This document shows, piece by piece, positions 11,130-24,028 of a stretch of DNA of 64,000 nt (the stretch's first letter is position 1; the number at the start of each line of letters is the position of its first letter). The translations under genes and the position numbers were made by a program. The stretch is taken from contig VXIS01000179.1 in assembly GCA_008704415.1 (NCBI GenBank), forward strand, positions 1-64,000, written 5' to 3'. The notes below the pieces were generated by a model, which ran no database searches, was not told the DNA's origin, and saw nothing but the letters and a program-made list of their open reading frames with translations. The stretch comes from Sphaerosporella brunnea. Lineage: Eukaryota > Ascomycota > Pezizomycetes > Pezizales > Pyronemataceae.

Positions 11130-11995
11130 ATCAACCCTCAACATCGATCAACATCGATCAACATGACTGTACTCTATGAACCCCATCACGAAAAAAACAA
11201 CTGAGGAAGGAGTGAGTGTGAAGGTTTCGGTTTCGGTTTCGGTTTTGGTTTTATTACATGCTTTCTCTCCCTTTATTACGTATACCACCACCGCCGCCGC
11301 CGGGGGTGGGGCTGTTGTGCTTTTTCGAGTGATAATACCTCTCTAGATCTTGCCTGTTTTCTTCTTCTTCTTCTTGAGTATGCAATTTGCGGCCTTGCTA
11401 CATATCTTGTGAATAGTTTATCCACATTGGCAGCTGGGGGGCGGGGGCGGGGGGCTCTAATAATGTTTAATCATCGTCCACGGGAGAAGACCACCGTGAA
11501 TATCATGACGGACGGGACTCCGGGATCTCTTTCCCGATCTCCCATGAATCCTGTCCGTCGCCTTAGAGCACCGCTGTAAAAATTCACAAGACGTCACGAT
11601 TCCGCCGGTATCCGATGCCGGCGAAGCTCGGGTCGGCACGAGCACAGACTTAAGCAAGCTCAACGGGAAAAAAATGTGTAGAGAGTACGATATACAAGAA
11701 CTAGAATAAGAACTCGCAAGCCGACAAAGACAACCAAGGAACAAAAAAAAAAGAAACAGAAAAAAAAGGGTAGATAAGATGAATGATAAGTAAACAAACA
11801 ACAGTTGCGAAATCGAGTTCTCGTACAAGCCAAGCCCCCGATCTTCGCCCCCCCCCCCCGCAACTCCGTCCTTCCGACTCCAACCCGATCCAATCCGTGC
11901 AAAAAAAAACAAAAAAAAAAAAACAAACCATTTTTTTTACACTTCTAGACTCATGGGGAAAAGAAGGATAGCGAAGCCCACCGGATTTGGCCACC
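11130..11995. other. intergenic between convergent Scs7 and SDHB (right arm)
   Basis: This is the mirror of 3343-4209 with the same microsatellites and homopolymers. No gene is seen. Confidence 0.6.
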
Positions 11996-12971
11996 TCATG
12001 AGTGGCCGAGAGACAACTCTTTCTTGATCTGTGAATGGTTGTCAGTCGACTGAACTGGTCCGGGGCGGGGTAGAGTGAGCTCACCTTCGCAATAGCCAGA
12101 CCGGGGTTCAATCCCTTGGGGCAAGTGCGGGCACAGTTCATGATGGTGTGACACCGGTACAAGCTCATCTCGTTATCCAACGCGGCCTTACGCTCCTCCT
12201 TGAACTGATCACGCGAGTCGGCGATCCACCGGTAGCTCTGCATGAGCACGGCGGGGCCGAGGTACTCGCTCGAGTTCCACCAGTAGGAGGGGCAGGAGGT
12301 GCTGCAGCACGCGCACAGAATGCACTCGTACAGGCCGTCGAGCTTCTTGCGGTCGGCGATGCTCTGGAGAATCTCTCGGCCTGGCGGCGGGTCCTTGCGC
12401 TGAAGGTAGGGCTTGATCGACTTGTACTGCTTGTAGAAATGCGTCAAATCGGGAACGAGGTCCTTGACGACGTAGGTATGCGGCAGAGGGTAGATCTTGG
12501 TCGCCTTGGAAGTGTCGGTGTCGATGCGGCCTGTGTGTTCAAAGAAGAAGAAAAAATTAACACAAACTCCCTCCGCTCACAAGTGGCGCGGAGGTACATA
12601 CACAAGCAAGCCAAGGTGTTGATTCCCCCAATGTTCATAGCACAGCTACCACAGATACCCTCTCGGCAAGACCGTCGGAAGGTGAGGGTAGGATCCACCT
12701 CGTTCTTCATCCGAATCAGCGCATCCAGCACCATGGGCCCCGTCTGGTTCAAGTCGAGCTCGTACTCCTGCATGTACGGCTTCTTCTCGGGGTGGTCCGG
12801 GTTCCAGCGGTAGACCTGGAACTTCTTCACTCGGGGAGCCTTGGATTCGGGGGTGGGCGGCGGCGCCTGCGAGGTCGCCACGGAGGCGAGACCTCGGACG
12901 GCGCTGGGAATGGAAGAGCGGGTGGAAGCAGCGGCGAGCAGAGCGCTGCGGGAGAGGACCGAGGCGGACAT
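11996..12971 (-). CDS. sdhB: succinate dehydrogenase iron-sulfur subunit (right copy)
   Basis: Exons on the minus strand are 12971-12602, 12530-12085 and 12028-11996. The 282-aa product appears identical to the left-arm copy, with all three iron-sulfur cluster motifs and the wild-type His251. Untouched introns and flanks as well as exons mean that the copy is either extremely recent or not real. A nuclear SDHB duplicate in inverted orientation would double the dose of an SDHI fungicide target. Confidence 0.93.
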
Positions 12972-14014
12972 CGTGATTGTGGTGTGGCGGGTGGCGGTTT
13001 GGAATGAGGTTGTGCGACCGGAGATGTGGGGAACTTGTATTTGTACCCCCAGATCAATTGCGTTGCTGTGCTTCTGATGACGCTGGTTGCCTGGATTGCA
13101 GCGGGCGGAAGCGAGAAGGGTCGATGCTTAGAAAGAGGGGAGAGGAGGAGGGAGAGGAAGGTTCTTGGGAGTGGTGGGGATGTTTGAAGGTGCTCTGGGT
13201 GTGGATTATCTCATTGCCGCCCGGCGGACAGCGGGTCGTCTGAATCGGAAAGTTAACCTCGGTCTCGTGGGGGCCGCCAATCAGGCTGCCGCAATTTGCT
13301 AACAGCTTTCCAGGATGGGTGGAAAGATGATCTGATAAGATATGTGGGATATCGACACGACGACTCGCAGATCTATGCGATTGCGGCCGGAGATAAGGTT
13401 CAATTGTGATCCTCTTTCTCTCATTCATTCGCCATATATAGTTAACTACCAGAGGAGCCGGCGGGGATGTCGTGAAGAGACGCGTTGACGTCGGGAATGA
13501 TCTGCTTTGTGTTGATTGGAGGGGCAATTCCCGAAAGCTCCAACACTGAGCTCTTTTATTAGCAGTTGGAATTTCCATTTTGTCTGATCAACATCATGCC
13601 GTCTCCCGATCTATATATCCGTTGGTTTTATGGTGGTGACCCAAGAGTTGCCGGAAAAACTCGGTATTTCTATCAAGCAGGCGGCCTCGGACAATTCCTG
13701 ACGCCTGGTAACCATGTGGCATTTCATTCACTATCACTCGGTAATTCGGCACGCAATCTTGGATACGTGGCACTGCAACACTTCTTTTGAGCGTCCTCCT
13801 TGAAGGCTTATGGTGGACGGGATACCGGTGAGCAGTAGCAAGCGCAGATTTAGACATATTGTATCCGTGCTGACCAGGGGAAATCTTCAGGATACAGAGC
13901 AAGGCCATTGCCGCATAATCCATAAAATCAGAGAATACCCGGAAGAAAGAAAGAAGAAACCGAAGAAACAACCCAAACGCTGTGGACACAAAACAATCAA
14001 TCTCTCCCATCATT
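12972..14014. other. intergenic, SDHB to 2OG oxygenase (right arm)
   Basis: This is the mirror of 1324-2366: SDHB promoter, then the 3' region of the oxygenase gene. No further gene is seen. Confidence 0.6.
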
Positions 14015-15209
14015 TCACGACAGCCTGGCCCTTTTCTTCGTCCGTTGGCTCTCTTTCTCCTGCTCCCTCTCCTCTTCGATGTCCTCAATCTTGTACTCGG
14101 CGGGATCCACGATCTCATCCCGGGTCTTCGTCAGGAGCTTGATTAAGTCTGAGAGCTTGTCCTTTACACCGATGACGTCGAAATCTCTGCCCACGCGCTT
14201 GTTCTCTCGCAGCTTCTTGATGAGGTTATGGCAGCGCTCTTGGGCGATCTCAACGCGGTAATCGGTCCACTGGTTGTACATCTCGTTCAGGTCGGAGATG
14301 GGACGAACAGTGACCAGGTGCGAGTCGTCGGTGATCATTGGGTCCTTAGGCCGGAAAGATGTTACCATGGTAATACGCTCTCGGGCGTTGGTTGAAGGAA
14401 GAGCGATGTGGTCGATATATTTTCCTTGGAGCACGACAGCGGATCCCTATGGATCACAGATTAGCGATCGGGACGATCAAGCAGTTCGCGGGACTGTACC
14501 ATTTGTGGACCGCGGACTTTCATGATATCTCCGCTACCAGTGCGCAGAGCCGTCTCACCGCCCTTCATCTCAGTTGCGTCCGAGAGCATGAGCACACACA
14601 CGAAGGGATACGAGTCCTTGTGCCAGCCCACAACGGGTGCAGCCTGGGTCTTGCCGTCCGGATCGTCGTTGACAGAGATGTTGATGTGGCCGATCTCGTA
14701 CTCCATAACCGGGACCAATTCCACACCGGCAACGCCGCTGATAATGCGCAGGGTTTCTGGGTTCATCCAGGCATCGTACACAAACTTGGCATACCTAACG
14801 ATACTGCATCAATTATTCGCTCTACGGCCATATGTGAGAGGAATACTCACTTTGGCGCCATTCCACGCAACTGGCAGGCCGCAATCGAACTGGCGAAGCG
14901 ACAGTTGTCCCACACCTCGTCCGAGAGCACTTCATTGCGCATCGTGCGCACCGCCTCAGGCGTGAAGAGTTCGAACGGTTCAGAGACGGCAATCTGGGAG
15001 ACCCCGGTATTCTCGTAGCCGATCTCGGACATGGTGTGCCGTGAAGGCATGGCGTTGTAAGCCAGATGCCGGGAGGGGTCAAACGGAGACTTGAAGTAGC
15101 TGGTCGGAGTCTGGGGGCGTTGTGGGGGCAGCTGGAACGTTGGCTTGCCCATGGGGGTGATGCGGACACCTCGGATGGGGGCCGGCGTTTGAATCGTCGT
15201 AGCGGCCAT
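14015..15209 (-). CDS. 2-oxoglutarate/Fe(II)-dependent oxygenase (right copy, intact)
   Basis: Exons on the minus strand are 15209-14851, 14794-14500 and 14446-14015, giving 361 aa. This copy keeps a continuous proline-rich N-terminal segment (GKPTFQLPPQRPQTPTSYF) where the left copy is shifted. It should therefore be taken as the reference sequence of the gene. The HxD...H iron-binding site is as in the left copy. The substrate is not predictable from sequence. Confidence 0.9.
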
Positions 15210-15313
15210 TGTTTCTGCTGTGATGGATATCGAATTGGGCAGTAGGAATGAGAGAACAGCAGAGAGTTAAAAATCTCTTGACTGCATGTTTTGTTGATCT
15301 TGTCGTTGCTACT

Positions 15314-15340
15314 GCTGCTGCTGCTGCTGCTGCTGCTGGC
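15314..15340 (+). repeat. CTG trinucleotide repeat at the palindrome boundary
   Basis: Nine CTG units close the right arm. Immediately beyond is a T-run and a G-rich tract that have no partner in the left arm as given. Confidence 0.9.
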
Positions 15341-16579
15341 TTTTTTTTTTTTGGGGCGGGGGGAGGGAGGAAGGGGAGGCAAAGATTGAAGCTCGAGCTC
15401 AGAGAGCTTTTATGTCACGATAGTCAGTGACAGGCCTCCTCCTCCGGATTGCGTGGTCCGGTGGCTGCTGCATCGCGATCTGGACGCATGCTATTTTAGC
15501 CCGCCACACCTTTTCCTTGTTCCGGAGACATGGTGGTTGTGTATAGGTGGGCATCCATCCCGTCGACAGTGCGTGCGAAGATCGCATCAGCCTGCTTCGG
15601 AGACCTGGGCTGCGTTGTGCTCTGCCGCTACCTACGCCGCAGTCCAAACGCGGGCACATTTGGTGTTCGTTCTGGGAGGCAAACTGCATCCCCATACCGC
15701 TCCGTTGCCACCCCAGCGGGGGTGTCAGAGCTGCAAAGACTGAAGCCACTGGGCCAATTGCATGTTGCCCCCCTCCGCCCCCGATGCTGCTCTGCAGAGT
15801 CTGCCCGCAATCCCGATGCCTCGCGGGGCCGCGGTAGTTTTCAAAGCAACTCCCTGGCAGCAAGTCGGTCACAACGGGCCAGAATCTACCGCCCGTTGCG
15901 AGGCGGGAGCTCGGTACCTCTAGCTGTGCGTGTCCAGGATGTAACCGCCAGGTACACGCCAGAAAGAGCAAGTGAGAACCGCAAGTTCTTCCGTTCCGGC
16001 CGGCGGGAGGCCAGAATCCGGGTGTCTGAAGGCCACCGCGCAATGCTCCAGAGTAGGATGCAACATGGCATGTTTCCAAGAAAAAAAGAAAACCTCCCTC
16101 CCCTTCCCCCCCTCCATCGACATCGCGAGCTGCCTGCTCCCTGCATGCACGTTGTTGTTCTAGTCTCGGTCCGTCAAGAAAACCCTCCGTCTCGTTCGTC
16201 ACCCAGCCAACCACACTGCTTGCAGCCTGCACAACCGCTTTGCCCGCCCCACGCACAGGGTGGAAATTGTTGCTGTTTCGGGGACCACCCGCGCGCGCGG
16301 GAACTAATGCTGGCTCCTTTACGCGCTCTTCTGGACCGGCAACCGCCAATGCCTACTGTGCATGCATCCCTGGAAAGAAATGTCCAAGAAAGACTGTGGC
16401 CTGGACGCCGGGCTTTTTTCGTGGTCAGTGCACGGGGCCGCCGGAGCGGCGGTGGTCTTCGTTTTTTCGGATTTCGGCTGTGATTGTGGCGTTTTGGAGA
16501 TCTCCTGTGCGGGGTGCAGCTACGTTTCGCATCAGAAACCGCAAACATCAAGTTTCACACACGATCGCCGTGACTTCAC

Positions 16580-16613
<34 letters not shown>

Positions 16614-17910
16614 TTGTTGATCGCTTAAACGATCCGTTCCTCAAAATTAAAGCAGATTCCGCGTATCGTGCCAATCCGCCTTGTGCTGGTCCATCATCGA
16701 GTCGATAAGAGAATACAGCAGCTTGTTGGGTTGGCGGTTGGCATGTATGCAGGTAGGTAGGTATGTTTGCTGCTGCTGCCGGTAGATTATCTCCCGCACC
16801 CCACGCAACGCGCCAAAGTGGGGACAATTTTACCGCTTTGGGGAGTAGCCGCGCCTCAACACCATTATGCATCGTGGCTGCGGAAATTTTGGAGGGGATC
16901 GTGAGAGCAGTGTGCTACAGTATCGTGAAGAATTATCTTTTAGCCATCGAGGTGTGAATAGAGTCAGTCGAGTGGAGGTAGAGTTGCTGCGTTATTTGCT
17001 TGGAGGTAGGTACATACCTCATATAATGTTTTCATAATGGTGCTGTTGGACGATCCAGAAACGGTATTCCGGATCACCAGTATTCTAGCCCCCATAGGGC
17101 TGGCCTTAGTTGGCTGTGATCGGTGGGGTGCAGTCGTTTTTTTTCCCCCTTGTTTGGGATATCCGGAAGAAGGAAAAAAAACAAACAAAAACAAAAAAAC
17201 AAAGTTGTGTCGCGTGCCTATGTGGGCTGGTGTGCGGGGGGCAGATACGAAGCGAAATGAAGGACGGGATGCATGAAGACATGCACTAGAGGATGAGGCT
17301 GACAAAAACCTAAGATGCCAGTCGATCGACGTCGTGCAGCAACATAGAGTGGATGAATGAAGCGGAGAAGGACTCGCTGGGCATGAGTGGAAGAAAGAAG
17401 AGCGGCTACTGCTCAGTATCGTGACTTCACCAACTCCAGTTTGTTTCCTCGCCTGTACCTGTAGTGATTATCAGACACCGTTGGGCTCCAAGCCTCTATT
17501 TCTTCCCCTTTACAAGTAATACTGTGCTCCAACATCGACAGAGATCTAGATTGCCCGTACATCGACACCAATATAACAGCTTTTCGGCCCCCCCCAAACC
17601 GCAGAACCCCAAAAAAAAACATCCAGCCGTTTAAACATCCCCAGAAAAGCGCAAAAAAAAAAAAAAAAAGAAGGCTACAAAGCAGAACAGCAGAATGATT
17701 AACAATCTATCCCTTGTGTACATGACCTGATAAAGCCCTCGGTGCCCAAGCGAAAACCAACAGTACATGGACAATGAACCAATTATTCACAGATTTATTT
17801 TTTTTCCCCTCCCCAAGTCCAGAAATTCCCAAACGGTTAGCAAAACGACCGGAGACGTCAAACCAACGGAATTAAAGGAAGGGTGTATTTTTGAAACAAT
17901 GTGGCTTCCA
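15341..17910. other. gene-poor interval after the palindrome
   Basis: No convincing gene is seen. Frames of more than 300 codons are open on both strands between 15400 and 16480, but the translations are low-complexity, rich in Arg, Ser and Pro, and match no family I know. A second CTG tract lies at 16581-16611. A-runs occur at 17176-17205 and 17651-17669. Confidence 0.55.
16581..16611 (+). repeat. CTG trinucleotide repeat
   Basis: About ten CTG units in the same orientation as the tract at 15314-15340, 1.27 kb further along. If translated on the plus strand it would give a poly-Leu/Cys/Ala run; no gene is supported. Confidence 0.9.
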
Positions 17911-19661
17911 TCAGTACAGAAGAACGGCTGCCCGGTAAGCCTGGATCCGGCGAGGGGGTCCTCCTCGAGGCAAATAGACCGCCATGCGACAGACCGGCAA
18001 CATGGAGAGCCGTATAAGAGTGCGCCGAATCTCATGACGGACCTGCTCCAGAGAGGTTTCGGGGATATCCAAGCCAATGGTGTGGAAGTTCACGGCCCTC
18101 ATCTGCTCCGTATAGAACAACTCGTGGTGTCCGGGGAACTGATAGTCGAAAAGCGCGTTTTCCTTGGTCATTTCAAAGATGAGACGGGCCCCATGCGCAG
18201 CGATCCCCGAAAACTGCCTCAGAGTCTCGGTGAGGTGAGGCTCGAACATGGGTCGGCTCATCAATGGGCGCATGTAGATGACAAATTCCTCGGCGCGCCT
18301 GATGGCGGCCCTCCTGATAGCTTCGTATAGACGCTCACTGTACGGCGAATCTATCGGGGAATATCAGTACCAATACCTAGCATGATGCGGTTTCCGAGAA
18401 CCAAAACTTACCGTTAGGAACCCTGAGAGCCTCACGGGGCCCATGACGGAGTCTCCTCGCCTCCGGATCAGTTCTGGTGAACTCGCTGACGACACTGTTC
18501 AAGAACAAAGGCCGGAAGATCTCGTCCATCAGCCAGCGTGCGGCGATCGCGATAACGACGAGAGACTTGGTATGGTCGGTGCTCATCAGGAAATTGACGT
18601 TCTCAACGGTCTGGCAAATCTCCATAATTTTCGCCTGGAGAAGGAGCGGGATGCTTTCGTTCGTGGGGAACTTGTAGAATATATGGGCCCAGCAGGATAA
18701 AGAACGGAACATCATTCCAAGTTCATGCCCGTAACCGGCGTCCTGGGGTAAAATCGTCCTCTCGGTGCAGGGGACGAGGTGGGCCTGAACAAGCTGCCTC
18801 CTGAGAGCCACCAAATCGTTTTCACGGTTTTCAATATGCCGCATGGCTTGATTCGCGGTATATTCGACTTGATGCTGGAGGTCTTCGACCACTACCCTGA
18901 GCCCCCCCAGCTCTTGGTGGAGGAGAAGGTTCCTGTGTTCAAGCATCTGAACATACTCGTTCGAATACGGCATGTCCTGGGCGGCCATGGCCCGAGGCTG
19001 CTGGCGCTGCCTCAGCTTAGCTCTGTCTCCCTGCACAATGCGAGGAGGAGGAACACGGTTCGAGCCATCGAGGAGGCCCTCATCTTGTCCTCGGACCAAG
19101 AAGACGGTGTCGGTTCGGACGGTGACCCGAGGCCGCGTAATCGCCTCGAAGATTATTCCGAAGTTCTCCTCCCTGCTTTCGGGGCGAACGCTGAAGGCTT
19201 CTTGCTGGGTACTGTCACGTCCCTGCACGGGGTTCTGTGTCTGGCTATCAAACACGCCATGGCTAGTTTGAGCCGACTCATCTACGGGTGAGCAACGCTG
19301 CTCCGAGGATCCATTAGGGACCTCGTGCTGGCCGGATCCCGACATGATGCTGGTCTCCGCCTGGTCACTGGCTGTATGCAAGTTAGCGGGATTCAAATCA
19401 ACAACGCATAAAAAAAAAAAAAAAAAAAATCCAATCAAAGCCGCGAACAAAACATCGAAGGGTGAACATACTATTTCCTCCATTCGGTAAGAAGCAAGTA
19501 AGCCGAAGAGCGTCGGCGATCCCCCCGAGATTAAAACTTCCATGACTCGGAGAACTGTCGGTCGTGGTGAAGAGGGGCGCTCCATCCTCAGCAAAAAAAC
19601 GGGAAGAACGTGCCGTAATCTGTCGTCCAGGGCCACTCGTTAACTCTGGAGCCATGGCCAT
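17911..19661 (-). CDS. uncharacterised coiled-coil protein
   Basis: Exons 19661-19472, 19371-18412 and 18350-17911 join in phase to give 529 aa. The first intron starts GTATGT and has a CTAAC branch site, and the second starts GTAAG and ends ATAG. I do not recognise the family. Residues about 1-170 are Ser/Gln/Thr-rich and probably disordered. Around residues 200-275 a heptad-like stretch rich in Glu, Gln, Leu and His (from EYVQMLEHRNLLLHQELGG) suggests a coiled coil. The C-terminal 230 residues look globular and helical. No signal peptide or membrane span is visible. The start could be 6 nt further in, at a second Met. It has no operon-like neighbour. A real gene is likely from the consistent splicing and frame. 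Confidence 0.7.
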
Positions 19662-21683
19662 ATCGATCGATGAAGGGATGCGGATGTGGGGAGGGTAGGG
19701 TGTTCGGGTTGAAGAATTTGCAAGAAAAGACGGCGTGTTGGGAGAGGGAGGAGGGGGTGGTTGGTAATGGAAAGGGAGGATTCTTTGAGAAGTCGAGAAG
19801 CAGTTCATCCGTGGCAGGGCGATTGCAGCCGGGAGGAGAGGACGACGGGATCTCGGCGTGACGTTGAGGAATTGTGCATGGCGTTAAGTTTGTCCGGACA
19901 GCACGGCGGCGACTCAAACGACATCGTTTGCCAGCGCCGTTGGCAGGCAAACAAGGCAATCAATCCTAAATTATCCCAGCATGTGCTCAGCATGAGTCTG
20001 CGGCAGCACGAGGGTAGTGGGCATTCGGGCCTTGCCTTTGTTTTATATAAGCTACTGGTTGTGACCATGGACGACTGGGGCTTTATCTGGGAACGGTAAT
20101 TTTTCTCTCCAGAATAACAAGACAGTTTGGCCGGTGCTGGCACCATAATCACTCACAAGAGCTCATCGATAATTTGGACCAGTCCACCGTATTTAACAAG
20201 AGGGCAACATATCTGGTAGCAATTACAACCGAGCCTTGCTTGCTAAAAGCAAAGGCCTGAAATACCGAATGACAGACTGTGAAGATTGCTGGTCGTTCCA
20301 TCTAGGCGTTGCTTAGCGTCTTGCCGTCCCCAGATTGCGAGATTGATCAGGATCGTAGGCACTGTAATGTACAAGATATCAAGATTCACGAATATTCCGA
20401 GGCATTGCAATATTGTCCGCTGCTGAGGAGGAAAGCTTGTAACAGTGTTATCGACCTTGAACAGACGTGGCTGACCCTGCACTCAAGAAATACGGAACCT
20501 ATATCGATATATTACGGATTTTTAAATACGGGATACGCATATACGTTCGAACTATTTCCTTATTGTAAGAAAGAACCATCGAGCACATTATTCAATGACA
20601 CTTGTTTGTCCATCAGGGTAAGATGACTGCGTAGGAAGAAGACTTCGTATTTCGATCTATGTACTAGACGTAGTTATGTCACCTATCGTCGCAATATGCG
20701 TCTGGCCGTGGTATGGCGTACGTAGGCGCTATTTGTTGCAAATTTAAAGAGTTTACCTCGTTTCGCATCCTGATGTGGGTGTTCAAGCGCGAAGGTGGTA
20801 TGTTAAGCGCGGAGGTGGGCAACGTCAAATCTCGTCTCCACGCAGAAATAGCGACACTCAAAAAATGAGATTTCTTCTTTTGTCCGTATAGATTTTTTTT
20901 GCGAGCATCAATCATGGTTTGCAACAGGGAAACCTGGGCAGGCCGAAATTCATGGTCGGAGGAGTATCTCAGCCACACGCATGCACGCCACAGGAAATAG
21001 CGAATCAATTCCCACGAAGCGAAGACGTCCTTAAGATCTGTCTGTCCGTCAGCAGACAGAGCTTCTATGCCCTCTGCATCTGCATCTTCTCAACGTATTG
21101 TCCAGCACCAGAGAGCTCGGATATTTCTTTAGGGAGCTCGTGTTGGGTATCACCACAAGCTGGCGGGCTGCAGGTGTCCCAAACCCCATATCTACCACCT
21201 CTGCCTCCTCCGCATCTATCTACCCGAACAGATCGCCAGCAGCAAAACCCGCACGAGCGCATAAGGTCCTCGTTGCATCAATCTGCTGTGTTCTTTCGGT
21301 CGCTGACTCAATCCGCCGGACCTCTCCGCATTGCCCAGTATCATTCCTTCTCAACACTCGCTCTCACGGCCTTGGGCAACCTCGTTCGTCAATTATACAG
21401 TCTTGCAATACGGCCATTTGCAAGAAACGGAGGGTAATCTGAGAACCTTCACGGCTTGTATTCGTAAAGCGACACAAGATGGTAACCTTCTTCTCCCAAA
21501 CGTCCGGGCTCTTGAGAAAGGAGTCCTATCTCAAGCGGAAGGGAGAGGTTGTTCGGCCATTGCCAAAATTACTCGAAATGTTTCTTTTTCAAACTCATAG
21601 GCTTCTAACTTTCTTCTATTTCCCGACTCGGAAGCGTACCCCTGGCAAGCATCTGAAGAATTACTTCAAGTTGTAACAGCAGT

Positions 21684-22420
21684 ATGGGCAATTCGGGCAC
21701 TCATGGGCTTCCATGGAAGGGTGAAGTTCGGTCTGCTGGTTATGGCAACAGTGCAGCTCGCCTCTCCGGACTTCCATATGGTGGGAGCAATGCCGAGATT
21801 TCTTCACCGCCTGAGGGAAGCGGAGTCAGCCACGACACTAGCTCGGATGAAGAGGGCAGAGATCTGGGCGAGCTCCTGGTGGCTTGCAGCGACGGGAAAA
21901 TTGCCTCTGTATCCGGAGGGCCCTGTGTGCCGAGACGTTATGTGAAGCACAGATACTTCAACACAATTTCCCCCCAGCACCGACCATATCAAGACAATTC
22001 ACGTCAAGGGATGGCGAATCAACAGAAACCGAGTCCCGGCTATGTCCGCCATGTGCGACCTGCAACAGCCGGACCAATCACTTCTACACAAGCCTGGGGA
22101 ATTTTGGAAGTTGGCCTACATTTTGGGGATATCTCGCCTATGATGTCCAACCACGCGTTGCTGGACTAGGAGATAAAGAGTTGGAACTATGGGTGGGACT
22201 ATTAAGGCATCGAGGATTGTTTGCCTTCTCAGATTGCATCGCGTTTGAACAACCAATTCCGTTTGAAGTCGAAGTTCCTGGGGAGAAAATGATTAGAGTA
22301 TCGGGCCCTTTGGGATTCGTAGGGGTGGGGGATCCATATGCCGGCTATGCTTGGGTCTCCAGACAGAAGGGTGGCGGTGGTTTATATGTTAGTGTCGTGG
22401 CTGGAATCCAGGCTGCGTAA
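21684..22420 (+). other. weak open-frame region, possibly a decayed or unrecognised gene
   Basis: Two overlapping frames (21684-22169 and 21884-22420) have moderately protein-like composition. The second ends in a Gly/Val-rich stretch. No intron joining them is convincing and no domain is recognised. It could be a decayed gene or chance. Confidence 0.25.
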
Positions 22421-24028
22421 AGACGCCAGCTGGGCCGGCTTTTTGCTCAGCCCGGCTTCAAAGTCTGCAGCAGAGCGGGCTTTGAAAGAACGAGTGCTCT
22501 CCAGTGAAGGGTATCCCTGCAACTGAAGGCTGACATCACCTTTGACGAGCTACGAATCATCGACATCGCGTGCATTAGGAGCGGCTGTGATGGTGAGAAG
22601 GTCCTCGTTCAAGGTTTATACAAACCGAACCGACGAAGAAGGATCCAAAACATGTTCACAAATCCGCCTCGCCGCATCTTCTAATGATGTATAGCACACC
22701 GCTGATCCAATATCATCGGCCCTTTAGGCTGGATATCGAGAACACTGGGTATCACTATGGTTTGCGAAGACTACCAGCTGCCTAGAAGGACCGAACCACG
22801 GCAATGAACGCCTGTCGTAGCCTGTATTGATGCTTGGTTTGCCCAAATGTTGGGCTGTGGCGATCCCATCGCTAATCATTAACCCCGCAGTTTGCTATCC
22901 ACCGGTTATCCATCTGATGAACGCGAAAGTGAAAGAATTAGTTGAAATGACGGGACGATGATAGGAACATTGCGAACAAGAACACAATTTACAGGGAACG
23001 AATTTTCCATTCACCATAAGCACCACCGCCGCCCCCTTCCTCTCTACCGTTCCCCGAGATTGCAAACTGTTATCACCTTATCAAGGCAGCCCGCACCGCC
23101 AAAGGGCATCGGACCGAGCCGTTTCCCCCAACACGGCCCGCATGACACCTCGAATCATAGCTCTAACTTCCAAAACCTCTTGGGCAAACTCGGTATCAGC
23201 GTTATCCCGTTGTACTCGCTGTCGAGGACTCGCCTGAACTCCCGGTGCAAAAATCTCCATAAAGCCCCAGAACTGTTTTTTTCACATCCGACTGCCACAG
23301 GTTGGCACTGATAGACACAGCATACGGACCGGAGTTCCATCGGGCAAATCGACCCCGCTTCTTGAGTGCGCAATTATATGCTCCTAATCTTCTAATGCTC
23401 AAATTCACTGCATATCACTCGGCACTCGGTAGGGGTCGGTAAATACATTTTCGCTTCTGGAAGAGTAGATTACACTGAAAGAAAGTTGCGCCGAGACTGA
23501 GCGACGTCTCATGAAGTGTCCTTGTTTTTTTTTTTTCGACGTTGAACAACAGTGTACCGGCGCTCCCACGGCTGTCGTGGATTGGTGCGCTTATTTATCT
23601 GGCGCGAATTCCCTTGATTCCTTTTCCTTTTGGAGGTGCGGACCCCACATTAGAACTTCTGAGCCTAGGGGCAGCATTACCTCTATTATATGTCATGGCC
23701 GCAAGCGGCCGAACAAAATACGATTAAACAAAACAAACAGATCCGATGGGAGTTCCATGTACTCTTACTAAGTACCCACTTAAGTAGGTAGCTACTCATC
23801 TTTGAGTTACTTCCCCTTAATTTCCACTAACTGGTCCCAACTGCGTGGGTGCCGGAAGGATACAGAGCGTAGGACAGCCGCCCTGCAGGCACGGGATAGT
23901 GTGAGCCAGATGACGCAGACTTCATCAAATTACGTTCTATGGCTTCTGGCAAACCCTCTTGGCGAAGCGGCCGGCTTTGCGGACAGGCCGGACTATGTAG
24001 GTACATACCATAGAAATCCGCGAGAATA

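Larger units (their letters stand above)
7701..15340. repeat. right arm of giant inverted repeat (palindrome)
   Basis: This is the inverted copy of 1-7691, about 50 nt shorter because of small indels. It ends at the CTG repeat 15314-15340, directly before a poly-T/G-rich tract. Most differences from the left arm are single-base indels and homopolymer changes concentrated in 7700-10510. One example is the long C-run at 7471-7484 in the left arm, which is absent from the mirrored position here. Confidence 0.97.

Noticed and set aside
1..15340. RIP-mutated ancient duplication
   Set aside because: Arms agree almost completely in coding and non-coding DNA and differ by indels, without the C-to-T pattern RIP would leave.
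15399..16483. Frames of more than 300 codons on both strands
   Set aside because: Both translations are low-complexity and Arg/Ser/Pro-rich, no domain or splice structure supports either, and high GC explains the open frames.
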